DNA of 64,000 bases from Bacteroidota bacterium (lineage in GTDB: Bacteria; Bacteroidota; Bacteroidia; AKYH767-A; OLB10). The position numbers and the translations under genes are program-made. How positions within the stretch are numbered: position 1 is the first letter of the stretch; the number at the start of each line of letters is the position of its first letter. The stretch covers positions 321,417 through 385,416 of the forward strand of contig JADJMG010000007.1 of assembly GCA_016709725.1 (NCBI GenBank). The letters are read 5' to 3'. The notes beneath the pieces were generated by a model. The model was not told where the DNA came from, made no database searches, and saw only the letters and a program-made list of their open reading frames with translations. Positions 1-8,411 of the stretch are shown in pieces.

Positions 1-1
1 T

Positions 2-1550
2 GGAATTATTTATTGGAATCAAGGAAATTATACAAAAGCATTAGAGAATTATCTAGCTTCTCTAAAGATGATGGAAGAGATCGGAAATAAGTATGGCATT
101 GCAGTACTGTATGGTAATATTGGAATCATAAATGTGGAGCAAGGGAACGTTGAATCGGCGGAGAAAAATTATTTATCCTCACTTAAAATTTTTGAAGAGA
201 TAAAATCGAAACAAGGCATTGCATCTTCCTATAATAATTTGGGAAATGTGTATGCGGATGAAGGCAAATACGAAAAAGCACTTCAGTATTATTTGAATGC
301 ATTGTCACTTCAAAAGGAAATGAAGAATGACGATGGAATTTCCATCTCATACAATAATATTGGGGAAATTTATATCAATTTAGAAAAACCAGATCAAGCC
401 CTTAGAAAATCTTTTTGAGGCTGTAAAATACCAGACAAAAATTGAAGATAAGGAAGGTCTTTCGGGTACACTTTTAAATATCGGGACTGCTTATTTCAAG
501 AAGAAGAATTTAATAGAATCAGAAAAATATTTAACTCAATCATTGAATCTTTCGAAGGAGATTGGTAGTTTGGATAATTTAAAATTCAACTATGAAGCGT
601 TTATCAAACTAGATAGTGCAAAAGGAGATTTTAAGAATGCCTTTCGTCATTATAAATTATTCATCTCTACCCGCGACAGTTTGTATAATGAAGAAAACAC
701 TCGAAAATCAGTGCAAGTACAAATGCAATATGATTTTGATAAAAAAGAAAGTTTAGCCAAAGCAGATCAGGATAAAAAAGATGCTTTAGCGAAAAAAGAA
801 TTGCAAAAGCAGAAATTAATTCGAGATGGATTTATGTTCGTATTTGCTGTGGTTGGATTCTTTGCCTTAGTTTTCTTCAATCAACGAAACAAAATCAGAA
901 CAGGGAAAAAGAGAAGTGATGATTTATTACTGAACATTTTGCCTTTAGAAGTGGCTGAAGAATTAAAGTCGAAAGGAAGTGCCCAAGCTAAACAATTTGA
1001 GAGTGTAACCGTGATGTTTACGGATTTTAAAAACTTCACACAAATAAGTGAGAAACTAAATCCAGCAGAGTTAGTTGCCGAAATTGATACTTGCTTTAAA
1101 GCTTTTGACGACATTATTACACGTCACAAAATTGAGAAGATCAAGACGATGGGGGATAGTTATATGTGCGTGGGCGGACTTCCGATTTCAAATTCCACAC
1201 ATGCTTTGGATGTTGTTTCGGCAGGGCTAGAAATTCAACAATATATGTTAGCTCATCAACAAAATAGTATTCGAGAAGGACGAACACCATTTGAAATCCG
1301 CATTGGAATACACACAGGACCTGTCGTAGCTGGCATTGTAGGTGTAAAGAAATTCGCTTATGATATTTGGGGAGATACGGTAAATATTGCTTCAAGAATG
1401 GAATCGAGTGGAGAAGCTGGAAAAGTTAATATCAGTGGAAGCACTTTTGAATTCGTGAAAGATCGTTTTCAATGTGAGTACAGAGGAAAAGTAGAAGCAA
1501 AAAATAAAGGTGAGATTGATATGTTTTATGTTGATCGAACTATTAGTTAA
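2..1550 (+). CDS. TPR-containing class III adenylate cyclase, cut by left edge, one frameshift
   Basis: The 5' end lies outside the window. The visible part starts with tetratricopeptide repeats (motifs such as YNNLGNVYADEGKYEKAL), then a Lys/Gln/Ala-rich coiled coil, one membrane helix (near base 840-890), and a C-terminal cyclase homology domain from about base 940. In the cyclase domain I see the metal-binding segment FTDFKNFT, the loop KIKTMGDSY and the segment YDIWGDTVNIASRME. Lys in KIKT and Asp in YDIWG are the residues that select ATP over GTP in this family, so cAMP is the likely product. The frame breaks at the CCC of bases 399-401. Removing one C joins DQAL to ENLFEAVKYQTK without loss, which points to an assembly error. 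The TPR part probably senses a protein partner (inference). Confidence 0.85.
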
Positions 1551-1678
1551 TTAAAATATGGCTTTTTTTCGACGATTAAAGGTTCAAGGCAATCGTATTT
1601 ATCCTTTCGCTTTAAGAAGACTCATTAAATGCTGTTATTATTTCATTAATTAATGAATCATTTTCTGTCTATTTACCC

Positions 1679-1686
1679 TATTTTTG
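1679..1686 (+). promoter_or_regulatory. Bacteroidota -7 promoter element
   Basis: TATTTTTG matches the -7 consensus TAnnTTTG exactly and ends 4 bases before the ATG at 1691. Transcription would start at or next to the start codon, giving a nearly leaderless mRNA. I see no clear -33 TTTG at the right distance. Confidence 0.45.
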
Positions 1687-1690
1687 CCCC

Positions 1691-2895
1691 ATGAAAATTG
1701 GATTGATCAGAGAAGAGAAGATACCTCACGATAAGCGTGTGGCTTTTACCCCTTTACAGTGCAAAGCATTATTAAAAGATTTTCCAGAGTAAAATTAGTA
1801 GTTCAGCCTTGCGACTATCGTTGTTTTACAAATGATGAATATAAAATGCATGCGATTCCTTTGCAAGAAGATTTGTCGGATTGTGATGTGCTTATTGGTG
1901 TAAAGGAAGTGCCTAAGCAATTTTTAATCGAAGGAAAAAAATACCTTTTCTTTTCACATACCATCAAAAAGCAAAAACATAATCGCGATTTGCTAAGGGC
2001 TATTCTTGCAAAAAAATTCAGTTAATTGATTATGAGTGTTTGGTGGATAAGAGCGAAAACAGAGTCATCGGTTTTGGTCGCTTTGCTGGAATGGTAGGAG
2101 CTTATAATGGTATCATGGCATATGGATTAAAGTACGGACTCTTTAACCTCAAGTCCGCCCATCTTTGTCATGATAAAAAAGAAGTGTTTAAGGAATTAGA
2201 AAGAATCAATTTACCAAACATTAAAATAGTAGTGACAGGAGGAGGGAGAGTGGCTAATGGTGCCATGGAAACATTAGGCGTACTGGGGAATCCGGAAGGT
2301 GACAGCTTTTGAATTTTTAAATTATTCGTTTCGTGAACCAGTGTATGTACAGTTGCATTCAGAAGATTATTATAAAGCCAAAGATGGATCCGATTTTAGT
2401 AAATCTGAATTTTACCATCACCCCGAAAAGTTCGATTGTCATTTTGCTACTGGAAATTCATTTGCGAGTTTTTGTGATTTACTCATCCATTGCACTTTTT
2501 GGGATCCCAAGGCTCCTGTGCTATTTACAGTCGAAAAAATGCGCAATCCAAAATTTCATATCAGTGTTATTGCTGATGTGACTTGTGATATGAATGGAAG
2601 TATCCCATCCACCACAAGACCAACTACGATTGAGGATAAATTCTATGGATACAATCCCAACACCGAAGAGATAGACGAAGCTTTTGCGCCTAGCACTATA
2701 ACCGTGATGGCTATAGACAATTTACCTTGTGAATTACCACGCGATGCATCCGATGGATTTGGAAAACATTTATTAGAGCGTGTAATGCCATGTTTAGTGG
2801 GTGAGGATGACGGACTCATTGAAAGGGCGACATAGCAAAAAAATGGAAAATTCATGCCGCACTTTGAGTATTTGAGTGATTATGTGGCGGATTAG
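1691..2895 (+). pseudogene. lysine-ketoglutarate reductase / saccharopine dehydrogenase-like protein, several frameshifts
   Basis: Pieced together over the breaks, this is one protein of about 400 residues in the alanine dehydrogenase / transhydrogenase N-terminal-domain superfamily. It opens with MKIGLIREEKIPHDKRVAFT, carries FFSHTIKKQ and IDYECLVDKSENRVIGFGR, a Rossmann-type VVTGGGRVANGA, and ends with DMNGSIPSTTRPTT and HFEYLSDYVAD. These segments resemble the lysine-ketoglutarate reductase domain, which makes saccharopine from lysine and 2-oxoglutarate, more than alanine dehydrogenase. Breaks lie near 1789 (one G missing), 2010-2016 (one A missing), 2285-2290 (one base extra) and 2830-2842 (two compensating indels creating a TAG at 2833). 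All are homopolymer indels, so the living gene may be intact. Substrate is inferred from family resemblance only. Confidence 0.7.
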
Positions 2896-2920
2896 TTTCG
2901 AGAAAAATATTGTGAAATAA

Positions 2921-3586
2921 TTACGCTGTCTGCGTTGATGCTTCCTTCAGTATCGCAATGGTATTACTGGGCGAGGTAGAGCTAAAAACAGTATTGCCAG
3001 CTACTAAAATATCGGCGCCACAACGAACTAATTCCGATGCGTTTTTTAAGTCAACACCACCATCAATTTCAATCTTTGCACCTGAATTTTTCTGAATAAT
3101 CAAGTTTTTTAAATCTTCAATCTTATTAAAAGTATTGCGAATAAAACTTTGACCTCCAAAGCCGGGGTTCACCGACATCAGAACGACCACATCAATAGAA
3201 GCTATAACTTCCGACAAAACAGCAATAGGAGTGTGTGGATTAATTGCCACACCTGCTAAAATGCCCAACTGTCGCATTTTTTGAATGGTGCGATGTAAGT
3301 GGGTACATGCTTCATAGTGTACTGAAATGATGGAAGCGCCTGCATCAGCAAAAGCGGCTAAGTATTGATCTGGATTCACAATCATTAAATGAACATCCAG
3401 TGGTTTGCGAGCATGTTTTTTTACTGCTTTCAATACTGGAAATCCGAAGGAAATATTCGGCACAAAAACTCCATCCATCACATCCACATGAAACCAATCG
3501 GCTTTACTGTCATTAATCATTTTAATATCTCTCTCGAGATTTCCAAAATCGGCTGAAAGGACTGAAGGGGCAATGAGTACAGACAT
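2921..3586 (-). CDS. rpe: ribulose-phosphate 3-epimerase
   Basis: This 221-residue TIM-barrel enzyme interconverts ribulose 5-phosphate and xylulose 5-phosphate in the pentose phosphate pathway, in the cytoplasm. Family motifs are clear: APSVLSADFGNL at the N-terminus, WFHVDVMDGVFVPN with the metal-binding His and Asp, VHLMI with the second His, VLMSVNPGFGGQ, and EIDGGV with the catalytic Asp. The frame is open 18 codons upstream, but MSVLIAPS at 3586 fits the family's usual start, and the upstream codons look non-coding. It stands alone on the minus strand, convergent with the preceding broken gene. Confidence 0.95.
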   Translation of the reverse strand: MSVLIAPSVLSADFGNLERDIKMINDSKADWFHVDVMDGVFVPNISFGFPVLKAVKKHARKPLDVHLMIVNPDQYLAAFADAGASIISVHYEACTHLHRTIQKMRQLGILAGVAINPHTPIAVLSEVIASIDVVVLMSVNPGFGGQSFIRNTFNKIEDLKNLIIQKNSGAKIEIDGGVDLKNASELVRCGADILVAGNTVFSSTSPSNTIAILKEASTQTA

Positions 3587-3713
3587 AGTGAGTAGGGTAT
3601 AGGCAAATTTCGTGAAAAAAAAGGAATAATTGATAAACAACGAAATTTTAATTGGATTCTCGATTCAAGGAATAGCTATATGAATAAAATTATTTCATTG
3701 ATAATGAAGACGC

Positions 3714-3836
3714 ATTTAAAACGCAGCGGGCGCAACGTTAAAGCAATGAACGCAGCGTTTCTAATTCGAATAAATATAATAAAACCTAAAATCCTTCGCG
3801 TCCGCTGCGGAATCGTTGCTCCCGCCGCGTTTAAAT
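3714..3836. repeat. GC-rich inverted repeat, about 23-bp arms
   Basis: Bases 3714-3737 and 3814-3836 are imperfect inverted copies (left arm contains AAAACGCAGCGGGCGCAACG; the right arm reads CGTTGCTCCCGCCGCG). Further short CGCAGCG/CGCTGCGG pairs lie inside. The GC content stands out from the AT-rich surroundings. It lies between rpe and rpoD. It looks like an intergenic structured repeat; I see no gene in it. Confidence 0.6.
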
Positions 3837-3851
3837 TAGCTGCTTTCTCAT

Positions 3852-3885
3852 AAAAAAATCCCCGCAGATTGCTCCACGAGGATCA
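3852..3885 (-). terminator. rho-independent terminator of rpoD
   Basis: Read on the minus strand, a GATCCTCG / CGGGGAT hairpin (one G-U pair) is followed by a run of T. It begins about 27 bases past the rpoD stop codon. Confidence 0.6.
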
Positions 3886-3911
3886 TTTACTAAACCCAAA
3901 ATGCGTATCTT

Positions 3912-4775
3912 TTATCCTAAGTAAGTTCTCAGGATTTTGCTTCTTGAAGTATGTTTCAATCGGCGAATGGCTTTTTCTTTTATTTGACGTACGCGCTCAC
4001 GAGTCAATTCAAAACGTTCTCCAATCTCTTCTAAGGTCATGGGCGAATCGTTTAAGCCAAAGTATAAGCGAATCACATCGGCTTCGCGAGGAGTCAGCGT
4101 ATAAAGCGCTCGCTCAATTTCACGACGCAATGACTCGGTGATTAAATTATTTTCAGGTGAGGGGGCTACATCTTCACCGGGCATTAAGTCCATTAAGGTA
4201 CCATCTTCCCCTTGAATTAAGGGTGCATCCATCGAAACATGTCGGCCTGATGATCGCATGGTATCCATCACATCATCCACAGAAATATTTAATACCGTTG
4301 ATAATTCTTCATTGGTAGGTTCACGTTCAAATTCCTGTTCCAGCTTGGCAAAAGCACGATTTATTTTATTGATGAATCCAATTTTATTTAATGGCAATCG
4401 AACAATACGAGCTTGCTCCGCTAATGCTTGTAGAATACTTTGACGAATCCACCAAACTGCATAAGAAATGAATTTGAATCCACGAGTTTCATCAAAGCGT
4501 TGTGCTGCTTTAATAAGTCCTAAATTACCTTCATTAATTAAATCGCCCAAGGTCAAACCTTGATTTTGATATTGCTTTGCAACCGATACGACGAAACGCA
4601 AGTTCGCTTTAGTTAAACGTTCTAAAGCGGTGCGATCACCTTCTTTAATACGTCGCGCCAAATTCACCTCTTCTTCGGGTTTCAGTAATTCTACTTTTCC
4701 AATTTCCTGCAAATACTTATCTAAAGATGCTGTTTCGCGATTAGTGACTTGCTTGGTAATTTTTAACTGTCTAAT
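3912..4775 (-). CDS. rpoD: primary sigma factor RpoD/SigA, apparent ATT start
   Basis: Primary sigma-70 factor that directs RNA polymerase to housekeeping promoters. It has region 1.2 (LDKYLQEIGKVELL), region 2 (NLRFVVSVAKQYQNQGLTLG, and FISYAVWWIRQSI), region 3, and the region 4 helix-turn-helix (MTLEEIGERFELTRERVRQI). Regions 1.1 and the long spacer of proteobacterial RpoD are absent, as usual in Bacteroidota. The family's conserved N-terminus is MRQLKITK. Here RQLKITKQVTNRETASLDKY is fully in frame, but the codon before it, at 4773-4775, is ATT. No ATG, GTG or TTG occurs further upstream before a stop. Starting at ATT gives 287 residues, the normal family length. The first standard start, a TTG at 4710, would remove 21 conserved residues. 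Either ATT is used or ATG was miscalled. Confidence 0.93.
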   Translation of the reverse strand: MRQLKITKQVTNRETASLDKYLQEIGKVELLKPEEEVNLARRIKEGDRTALERLTKANLRFVVSVAKQYQNQGLTLGDLINEGNLGLIKAAQRFDETRGFKFISYAVWWIRQSILQALAEQARIVRLPLNKIGFINKINRAFAKLEQEFEREPTNEELSTVLNISVDDVMDTMRSSGRHVSMDAPLIQGEDGTLMDLMPGEDVAPSPENNLITESLRREIERALYTLTPREADVIRLYFGLNDSPMTLEEIGERFELTRERVRQIKEKAIRRLKHTSRSKILRTYLG

Positions 4776-4949
4776 TATTTTTTCAAAGATTATGGCTTCG
4801 TAACGAGGCTTCCCTCCGTGTGGTTGCGAAATCTTTTTTAGGCGATGTGATTAGCTTGTAAGGTTTAGAAAAGTATGGTCAAATACTAAAAAACATGAAC
4901 AGAAATGGAAAGGTATGATGATAATATTACAATCCATCTAATGTATATC

Positions 4950-4985
4950 AAAAAAAAGAAAGTCTGCTATAACTAGCAGACTTTC
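4950..4985 (-). terminator. rho-independent terminator of pnp
   Basis: A perfect 12-bp stem (GAAAGTCTGCTA / TAGCAGACTTTC, bases 4958-4969 and 4974-4985) with a 4-base loop. On the minus strand it is followed directly by a run of T. It lies just past the pnp stop. Confidence 0.85.
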
Positions 4986-5013
4986 AAATATTTAATAGGT
5001 GTTTAGGAAAGGC

Positions 5014-7158
5014 CTATTGTTCAGCTGGAGCGGTTCTTTCAGGACGATTAGTCATCAAAACCTTACGGGACAAGCGATACTTACCAGTTTTCTTATCGAT
5101 CTCTATTAATTTTACTTGAATGGATTCACCTTCTTTCAAAACTCCATCCATGGAAGCAAGTCTTTCATTTGAAATTTCAGAGATATGAAGGAGACCATCT
5201 TTACCAGGCATAAACTCAACGAATGCACCGAAAGTAGTAATGGTTTTCACTTTTCCTTCGTACACTTCACCCACTTCAGGCTCGGTAACGATTCCACGAA
5301 TACGCGCTAATGCAGCTTCGATACAAGCTTTATCTGGAGAAGCAATTTCAACATGACCTTCATTATTGATTTCTTCAATGGTGATGGTGGTACCCGTCAC
5401 ACGTTGAATTTCTTGAATGATTTTTCCACCAGGTCCGATGATAGCACCAATGTATTCTTTCGCTACACGTAACTTCACAATTCTTGGAGCATGTGGCTTG
5501 TAATCTTCAGCAGGAGTAGAGATGGTTTTATTCATCTCGTCAAGGATATGCAAACGTCCAGCACGAGCTTGATTCAATGCTTGCATCAGGATTTCATAAG
5601 GAAGTCCATCCACTTTCAAATCCATCTGACAAGCACAAATTCCTTTTGCAGTACCTGTCACTTTGAAATCCATATCGCCCAAGTGATCTTCATCGCCTAA
5701 GATATCGCTCAATACAGCAAAATTTCCTTTACCGTCGGTGATTAATCCCATAGCAATACCAGAGATTGGAGCTGTTGTTTTAATACCAGCATCCATCAAG
5801 GATAAACTCGCTGCACATACAGTAGCCATAGAAGAAGAACCATTCGATTCTAAAATATCAGAAACGATACGGATCGTATAAGGATTCAAATCTTCAGAAG
5901 GCAATACCTGACGAATAGAACGGTGTGCTAAATTTCCGTGTCCTACTTCACGACGACTAGTTCCGCGGTTAGGCTTCACTTCGCCAGTACTGAATCCAGG
6001 GAAATTATAGTGCAACATGAAATTGTTTGATCCTTTTTGCATGGCTTGATCTACCAATTGCTCATCCAACTTAGTTCCTAAAGTAACAGTAGTTAACGAT
6101 TGAGTTTCTCCACGCGTAAATACTGCTGATCCATGAGCAGAAGGAAGGTAACCGATTTCGCTCCAAATAGGGCGGATATCGGTCAAACCACGACCATCTA
6201 AACGGATACGTTCTTTTAAAATCATATCACGCATCGCATCAAATTCAACATCGTGGTAATAGGTTTTAGCTAACTTCTCTTTAGTAGCACGCTCTTCATC
6301 AGACATCGTTGCTAAGAAATCATCCAATACCTTTTTGAAAGCAACTTTACGTTCATTCTTATTTGGGTTACATTGGCGTGCTGCAGCATAAACTGCATCA
6401 TAACAAGCTTTGTTTACGCGTTCACGTAACTCCTCATCATGTGTTTCATGGCTATAGCTACGTTTAGTAACTCCAACCTTTGCGATTAATTCTTCTTGTG
6501 ACTGACATTGAATCTTAATAGCTTCTTGTGCTACTTTAATTGCTTCTGCCATGTCCTTCTCGTCCACCTCTTTACATTCTCCTTCTACCATCAAAATATC
6601 CTTAGCAGTACCCGCAACGATTAAGTCGATATCGGCTTCTTTTGCTTCGGTGATGCTTGGGTTAACCATGAAAGTTCCGTTGATTCTACAAACGCGAACT
6701 TCAGAAACGGGACCATTAAATGGAATATCGGAAATGCTCACTGCAGCAGATGCAGCAAGACAAGCAAGACTATCGGGAGAAACTTCCATATCGGCAGAGA
6801 TCAATGTCACTGCGATTTGGATATCAGCGTGATAATCGGAAGGGAAAATAGGGCGGAGGGCACGATCGATTAATCGGCAAATTAGAATTTCTTGTTCTGT
6901 AGGACGAGCTTCACGACGGAAGAAAGATCCAGGGATGCGACCTGCGGCAGCAAATTTCTCCTGATAATCAACAGTTAAAGGAAGGAAATCAACACCATCC
7001 TTCGCATCTTGAGACGATACGACAGTGGCGAGTAACATACAATTGCCCTGACGGACAACAACAGAACCGTGTGCTTGCTTGGCAAGGCGGCCGGTTTCAA
7101 TAGTAATCTCCCTACCATTGGATAGTGGAGAAGAAACGGTAATAGCTTTTGGTTGCAT
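5014..7158 (-). CDS. pnp: polynucleotide phosphorylase
   Basis: 3'-to-5' phosphorolytic exoribonuclease of mRNA turnover, acting as a cytoplasmic trimer. At 714 residues it has the full family length and order: RNase PH domain 1 (about 10-145), helical linker (about 240-320), RNase PH domain 2 (about 325-460), KH domain with the GPGG loop in IGAIIGPGGKIIQEIQ (about 555-615), and a C-terminal S1 domain (GKVKTITTFGAFVEF, about 625-695). The motifs FFRREARPTEQEIL and NRGTSRREVGHGNLA are typical. It lies downstream of rpsO in the same direction, the conserved rpsO-pnp pairing, although a terminator hairpin separates the two and pnp probably has its own promoter. Confidence 0.97.
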   Translation of the reverse strand: MQPKAITVSSPLSNGREITIETGRLAKQAHGSVVVRQGNCMLLATVVSSQDAKDGVDFLPLTVDYQEKFAAAGRIPGSFFRREARPTEQEILICRLIDRALRPIFPSDYHADIQIAVTLISADMEVSPDSLACLAASAAVSISDIPFNGPVSEVRVCRINGTFMVNPSITEAKEADIDLIVAGTAKDILMVEGECKEVDEKDMAEAIKVAQEAIKIQCQSQEELIAKVGVTKRSYSHETHDEELRERVNKACYDAVYAAARQCNPNKNERKVAFKKVLDDFLATMSDEERATKEKLAKTYYHDVEFDAMRDMILKERIRLDGRGLTDIRPIWSEIGYLPSAHGSAVFTRGETQSLTTVTLGTKLDEQLVDQAMQKGSNNFMLHYNFPGFSTGEVKPNRGTSRREVGHGNLAHRSIRQVLPSEDLNPYTIRIVSDILESNGSSSMATVCAASLSLMDAGIKTTAPISGIAMGLITDGKGNFAVLSDILGDEDHLGDMDFKVTGTAKGICACQMDLKVDGLPYEILMQALNQARAGRLHILDEMNKTISTPAEDYKPHAPRIVKLRVAKEYIGAIIGPGGKIIQEIQRVTGTTITIEEINNEGHVEIASPDKACIEAALARIRGIVTEPEVGEVYEGKVKTITTFGAFVEFMPGKDGLLHISEISNERLASMDGVLKEGESIQVKLIEIDKKTGKYRLSRKVLMTNRPERTAPAEQ

Positions 7159-7321
7159 TTTTTTGACAGCTTTAATTATTTATAGACATATATAGATCAG
7201 TGTATTGACTTCCTTAGATGGATCATAAATAAGGAAGATTTAATTTGAAATCGTGTTTTTTAAGTTGAAAACAACCTGTACAAAAAGAGGTTCTATTCGT
7301 AAAACACGACTCATAAAAATA

Positions 7322-7349
7322 AAAAAAGGCAATTCGAAGATTGCCTTTT
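7322..7349 (-). terminator. rho-independent terminator of rpsO
   Basis: AAAAAGGCAA / TTGCCTTTTT stem around the loop TTCGAAGA. On the minus strand it follows the rpsO stop by about 25 bases and ends in T residues. Confidence 0.8.
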
Positions 7350-7372
7350 TATGAGATGCCTGCTCGAGGCTA

Positions 7373-7642
7373 TTACTTACGTATACCGAGTTCTTTGATG
7401 ATTGCTCTGTAACGATTAATATCTTTTTTGTGAAGGTAGTCCAACAGGCTACGACGCTTTCCAACAAAGTTAATTAAAGAACGCTCTGTAGAAAAATCCT
7501 TTTTAAAGGTTTTTAAATGCTCAGTAAGGTGATTAATACGCTCAGTGAACATAGCAATTTGGGCTTCAGAATTACCCGTATTCGTTTCACTTTTACCGTG
7601 TTTTAGGAAGATTGCTTTCTTCGATTCAGTTGTTAACAGCAT
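7373..7642 (-). CDS. rpsO: 30S ribosomal protein S15
   Basis: 89 residues, the standard length of S15, which binds the central domain of 16S rRNA early in small-subunit assembly. Family segments are plain: GNSEAQIAMFTERINHLTEH, then KDFSTERSLINFVGKRRSLL and the C-terminal INRYRAIIKELGIRK. It has its own strong promoter upstream and a terminator downstream, and precedes pnp. Confidence 0.97.
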   Translation of the reverse strand: MLLTTESKKAIFLKHGKSETNTGNSEAQIAMFTERINHLTEHLKTFKKDFSTERSLINFVGKRRSLLDYLHKKDINRYRAIIKELGIRK

Positions 7643-7676
7643 GATATTTTTCCGCTTATATACTTTTTAAGGAGGG

Positions 7677-7707
7677 CAAAGATAAGAAAGCTTATTGGCA
7701 TCAACAA
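7677..7707 (-). promoter_or_regulatory. rpsO promoter (Bacteroidota type)
   Basis: On the minus strand TTG (7705-7707), a 20-nt spacer and TATCTTTG (7677-7684) match the Bacteroidota sigma-A promoter TTTG-N19-TAnnTTTG closely. The start codon of rpsO lies 34 bases further on. Confidence 0.75.
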
Positions 7708-7860
7708 GAGAATTAGCAATGTTTTTAACAATTGCGTGTTTTTTGTTGATAGTTATAATTAGTTGAATAAAAGCTAATTGCAAAAATAATAAAATTGGTT
7801 TAATATCTTAAGATTCATTTGGAAGGTATTTAGAGTGTCTTTACTATTAGAAATTTAAGG

Positions 7861-8028
7861 AATGCCAAATAGTAAAGTCGCCATACTTTGAGATGTTATT
7901 GAAATGCCAATCGGTAGAGTCGCCAAACATAATAATGTCAAACGAATGCTAACCGCTAACGTCGCCATTTATGGCGACGTTACATGAATCCACTCGTTAA
8001 CAGAGCCGCCATGCGTAAAATTGGATTT
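7861..8028. repeat. four degenerate tandem units with exact 42-bp period
   Basis: Units begin at 7861, 7903, 7945 and 7987. The first half of each is alike: AATGCCAAATAGTAAAGTCGCCA, AATGCCAATCGGTAGAGTCGCCA, AATGCTAACCGCTAACGTCGCCA, and a looser AATCCACTCGTTAACAGAGCCGCC. The second half (about 19 bases) differs in each. The shared core is GTCGCCA. No open reading frame of note covers it. Together with the hairpins that follow, it fills most of the roughly 570-base gap between rpsO and the fragment beside accD. Confidence 0.65.
7957..7982. repeat. perfect hairpin, 12-bp arms
   Basis: TAACGTCGCCAT, two T, ATGGCGACGTTA. It overlaps the third 42-bp unit and contains the same GTCGCCA core. There is no flanking T run, so it is not an obvious terminator. 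Confidence 0.8.
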
Positions 8029-8040
8029 CATCCAATTTTA
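8016..8040. repeat. perfect hairpin, 10-bp arms
   Basis: TAAAATTGGA, loop TTTCA, TCCAATTTTA. Ends in TTTTA on the plus strand and could act as a weak terminator, but no plus-strand gene precedes it. Confidence 0.6.
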
Positions 8041-8073
8041 TCGAAGGCGGGCTTAGAGAGAAGGGAGTATCGC

Positions 8074-8103
8074 TGTAACCTCGCCATAAATGGCGAGGTT
8101 ACA
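8074..8103. repeat. perfect hairpin, 14-bp arms
   Basis: TGTAACCTCGCCAT, two A, ATGGCGAGGTTACA. Its sequence is a variant of the hairpin at 7957-7982 (TAACxTCGCCAT core), so the two probably share an origin. Confidence 0.8.
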
Positions 8104-8108
8104 GATAG

Positions 8109-8126
8109 GTCGCGAGGCTTCGCGAT
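8109..8126. repeat. dispersed palindromic repeat, copy A
   Basis: GTCGCGAGGCTTCGCGAT. The exact reverse complement occurs at 31928-31945. The core TCGCGAGGCTTCGCGA forms a short hairpin. Confidence 0.7.
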
Positions 8127-8209
8127 TGGCTATCAAACTAACAACAAATTGTTGCTCCTTCTATAAATTAGTTTATCTACAGAATTATCTCTGCGCGTTT
8201 CTTTATCTC

Positions 8210-8380
8210 CTAAAATTTCAAAAATTTATACACCGCAACATCGCTCTCCCTCCTAAAAACAGCAAGATAAATTCCCTCTGAGAGTACATCAAATTCTATT
8301 CTGCCTTCCAACGCATTCACAATTTCTCTTTTGATTAACTTGCTTCTGCTGTCGTAAATGGTGACTTCATCTATTTGCTG
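8210..8380 (-). pseudogene. remnant of a T9SS type A sorting domain
   Basis: The minus strand encodes QQIDEVTIYDSRSKLIKREI, then VNALEGRIEFDVLSEGIY and LAVFRRESDVAVYKFLKF before a stop at 8210-8212. This is the pattern of the last 55-60 residues of a Por secretion (type A) C-terminal sorting domain: strand, xDVSxLxxGIY-like turn, final strand ending in K/F. There is no start, no PNP segment and no cargo domain; the frame is lost within about 30 bases of the accD stop. I read it as the tail of a deleted exported-protein gene. It is short, so the call rests on pattern only. Confidence 0.6.
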
Positions 8381-8411
8381 CTTAGGAAAAATTCAAGCTG
8401 AAATTTATAAT

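Noticed and set aside
3869..4141. Plus-strand open frame inside rpoD
   Set aside because: A shadow of a conserved minus-strand gene; no family features.
5491..6832. Plus-strand open frames inside pnp
   Set aside because: Shadows of the conserved minus-strand gene.
7861..8028. Possible CRISPR array (conserved and variable halves with 42-bp period)
   Set aside because: Units are only loosely alike, spacers would be about 19 bases, and no cas gene is present.
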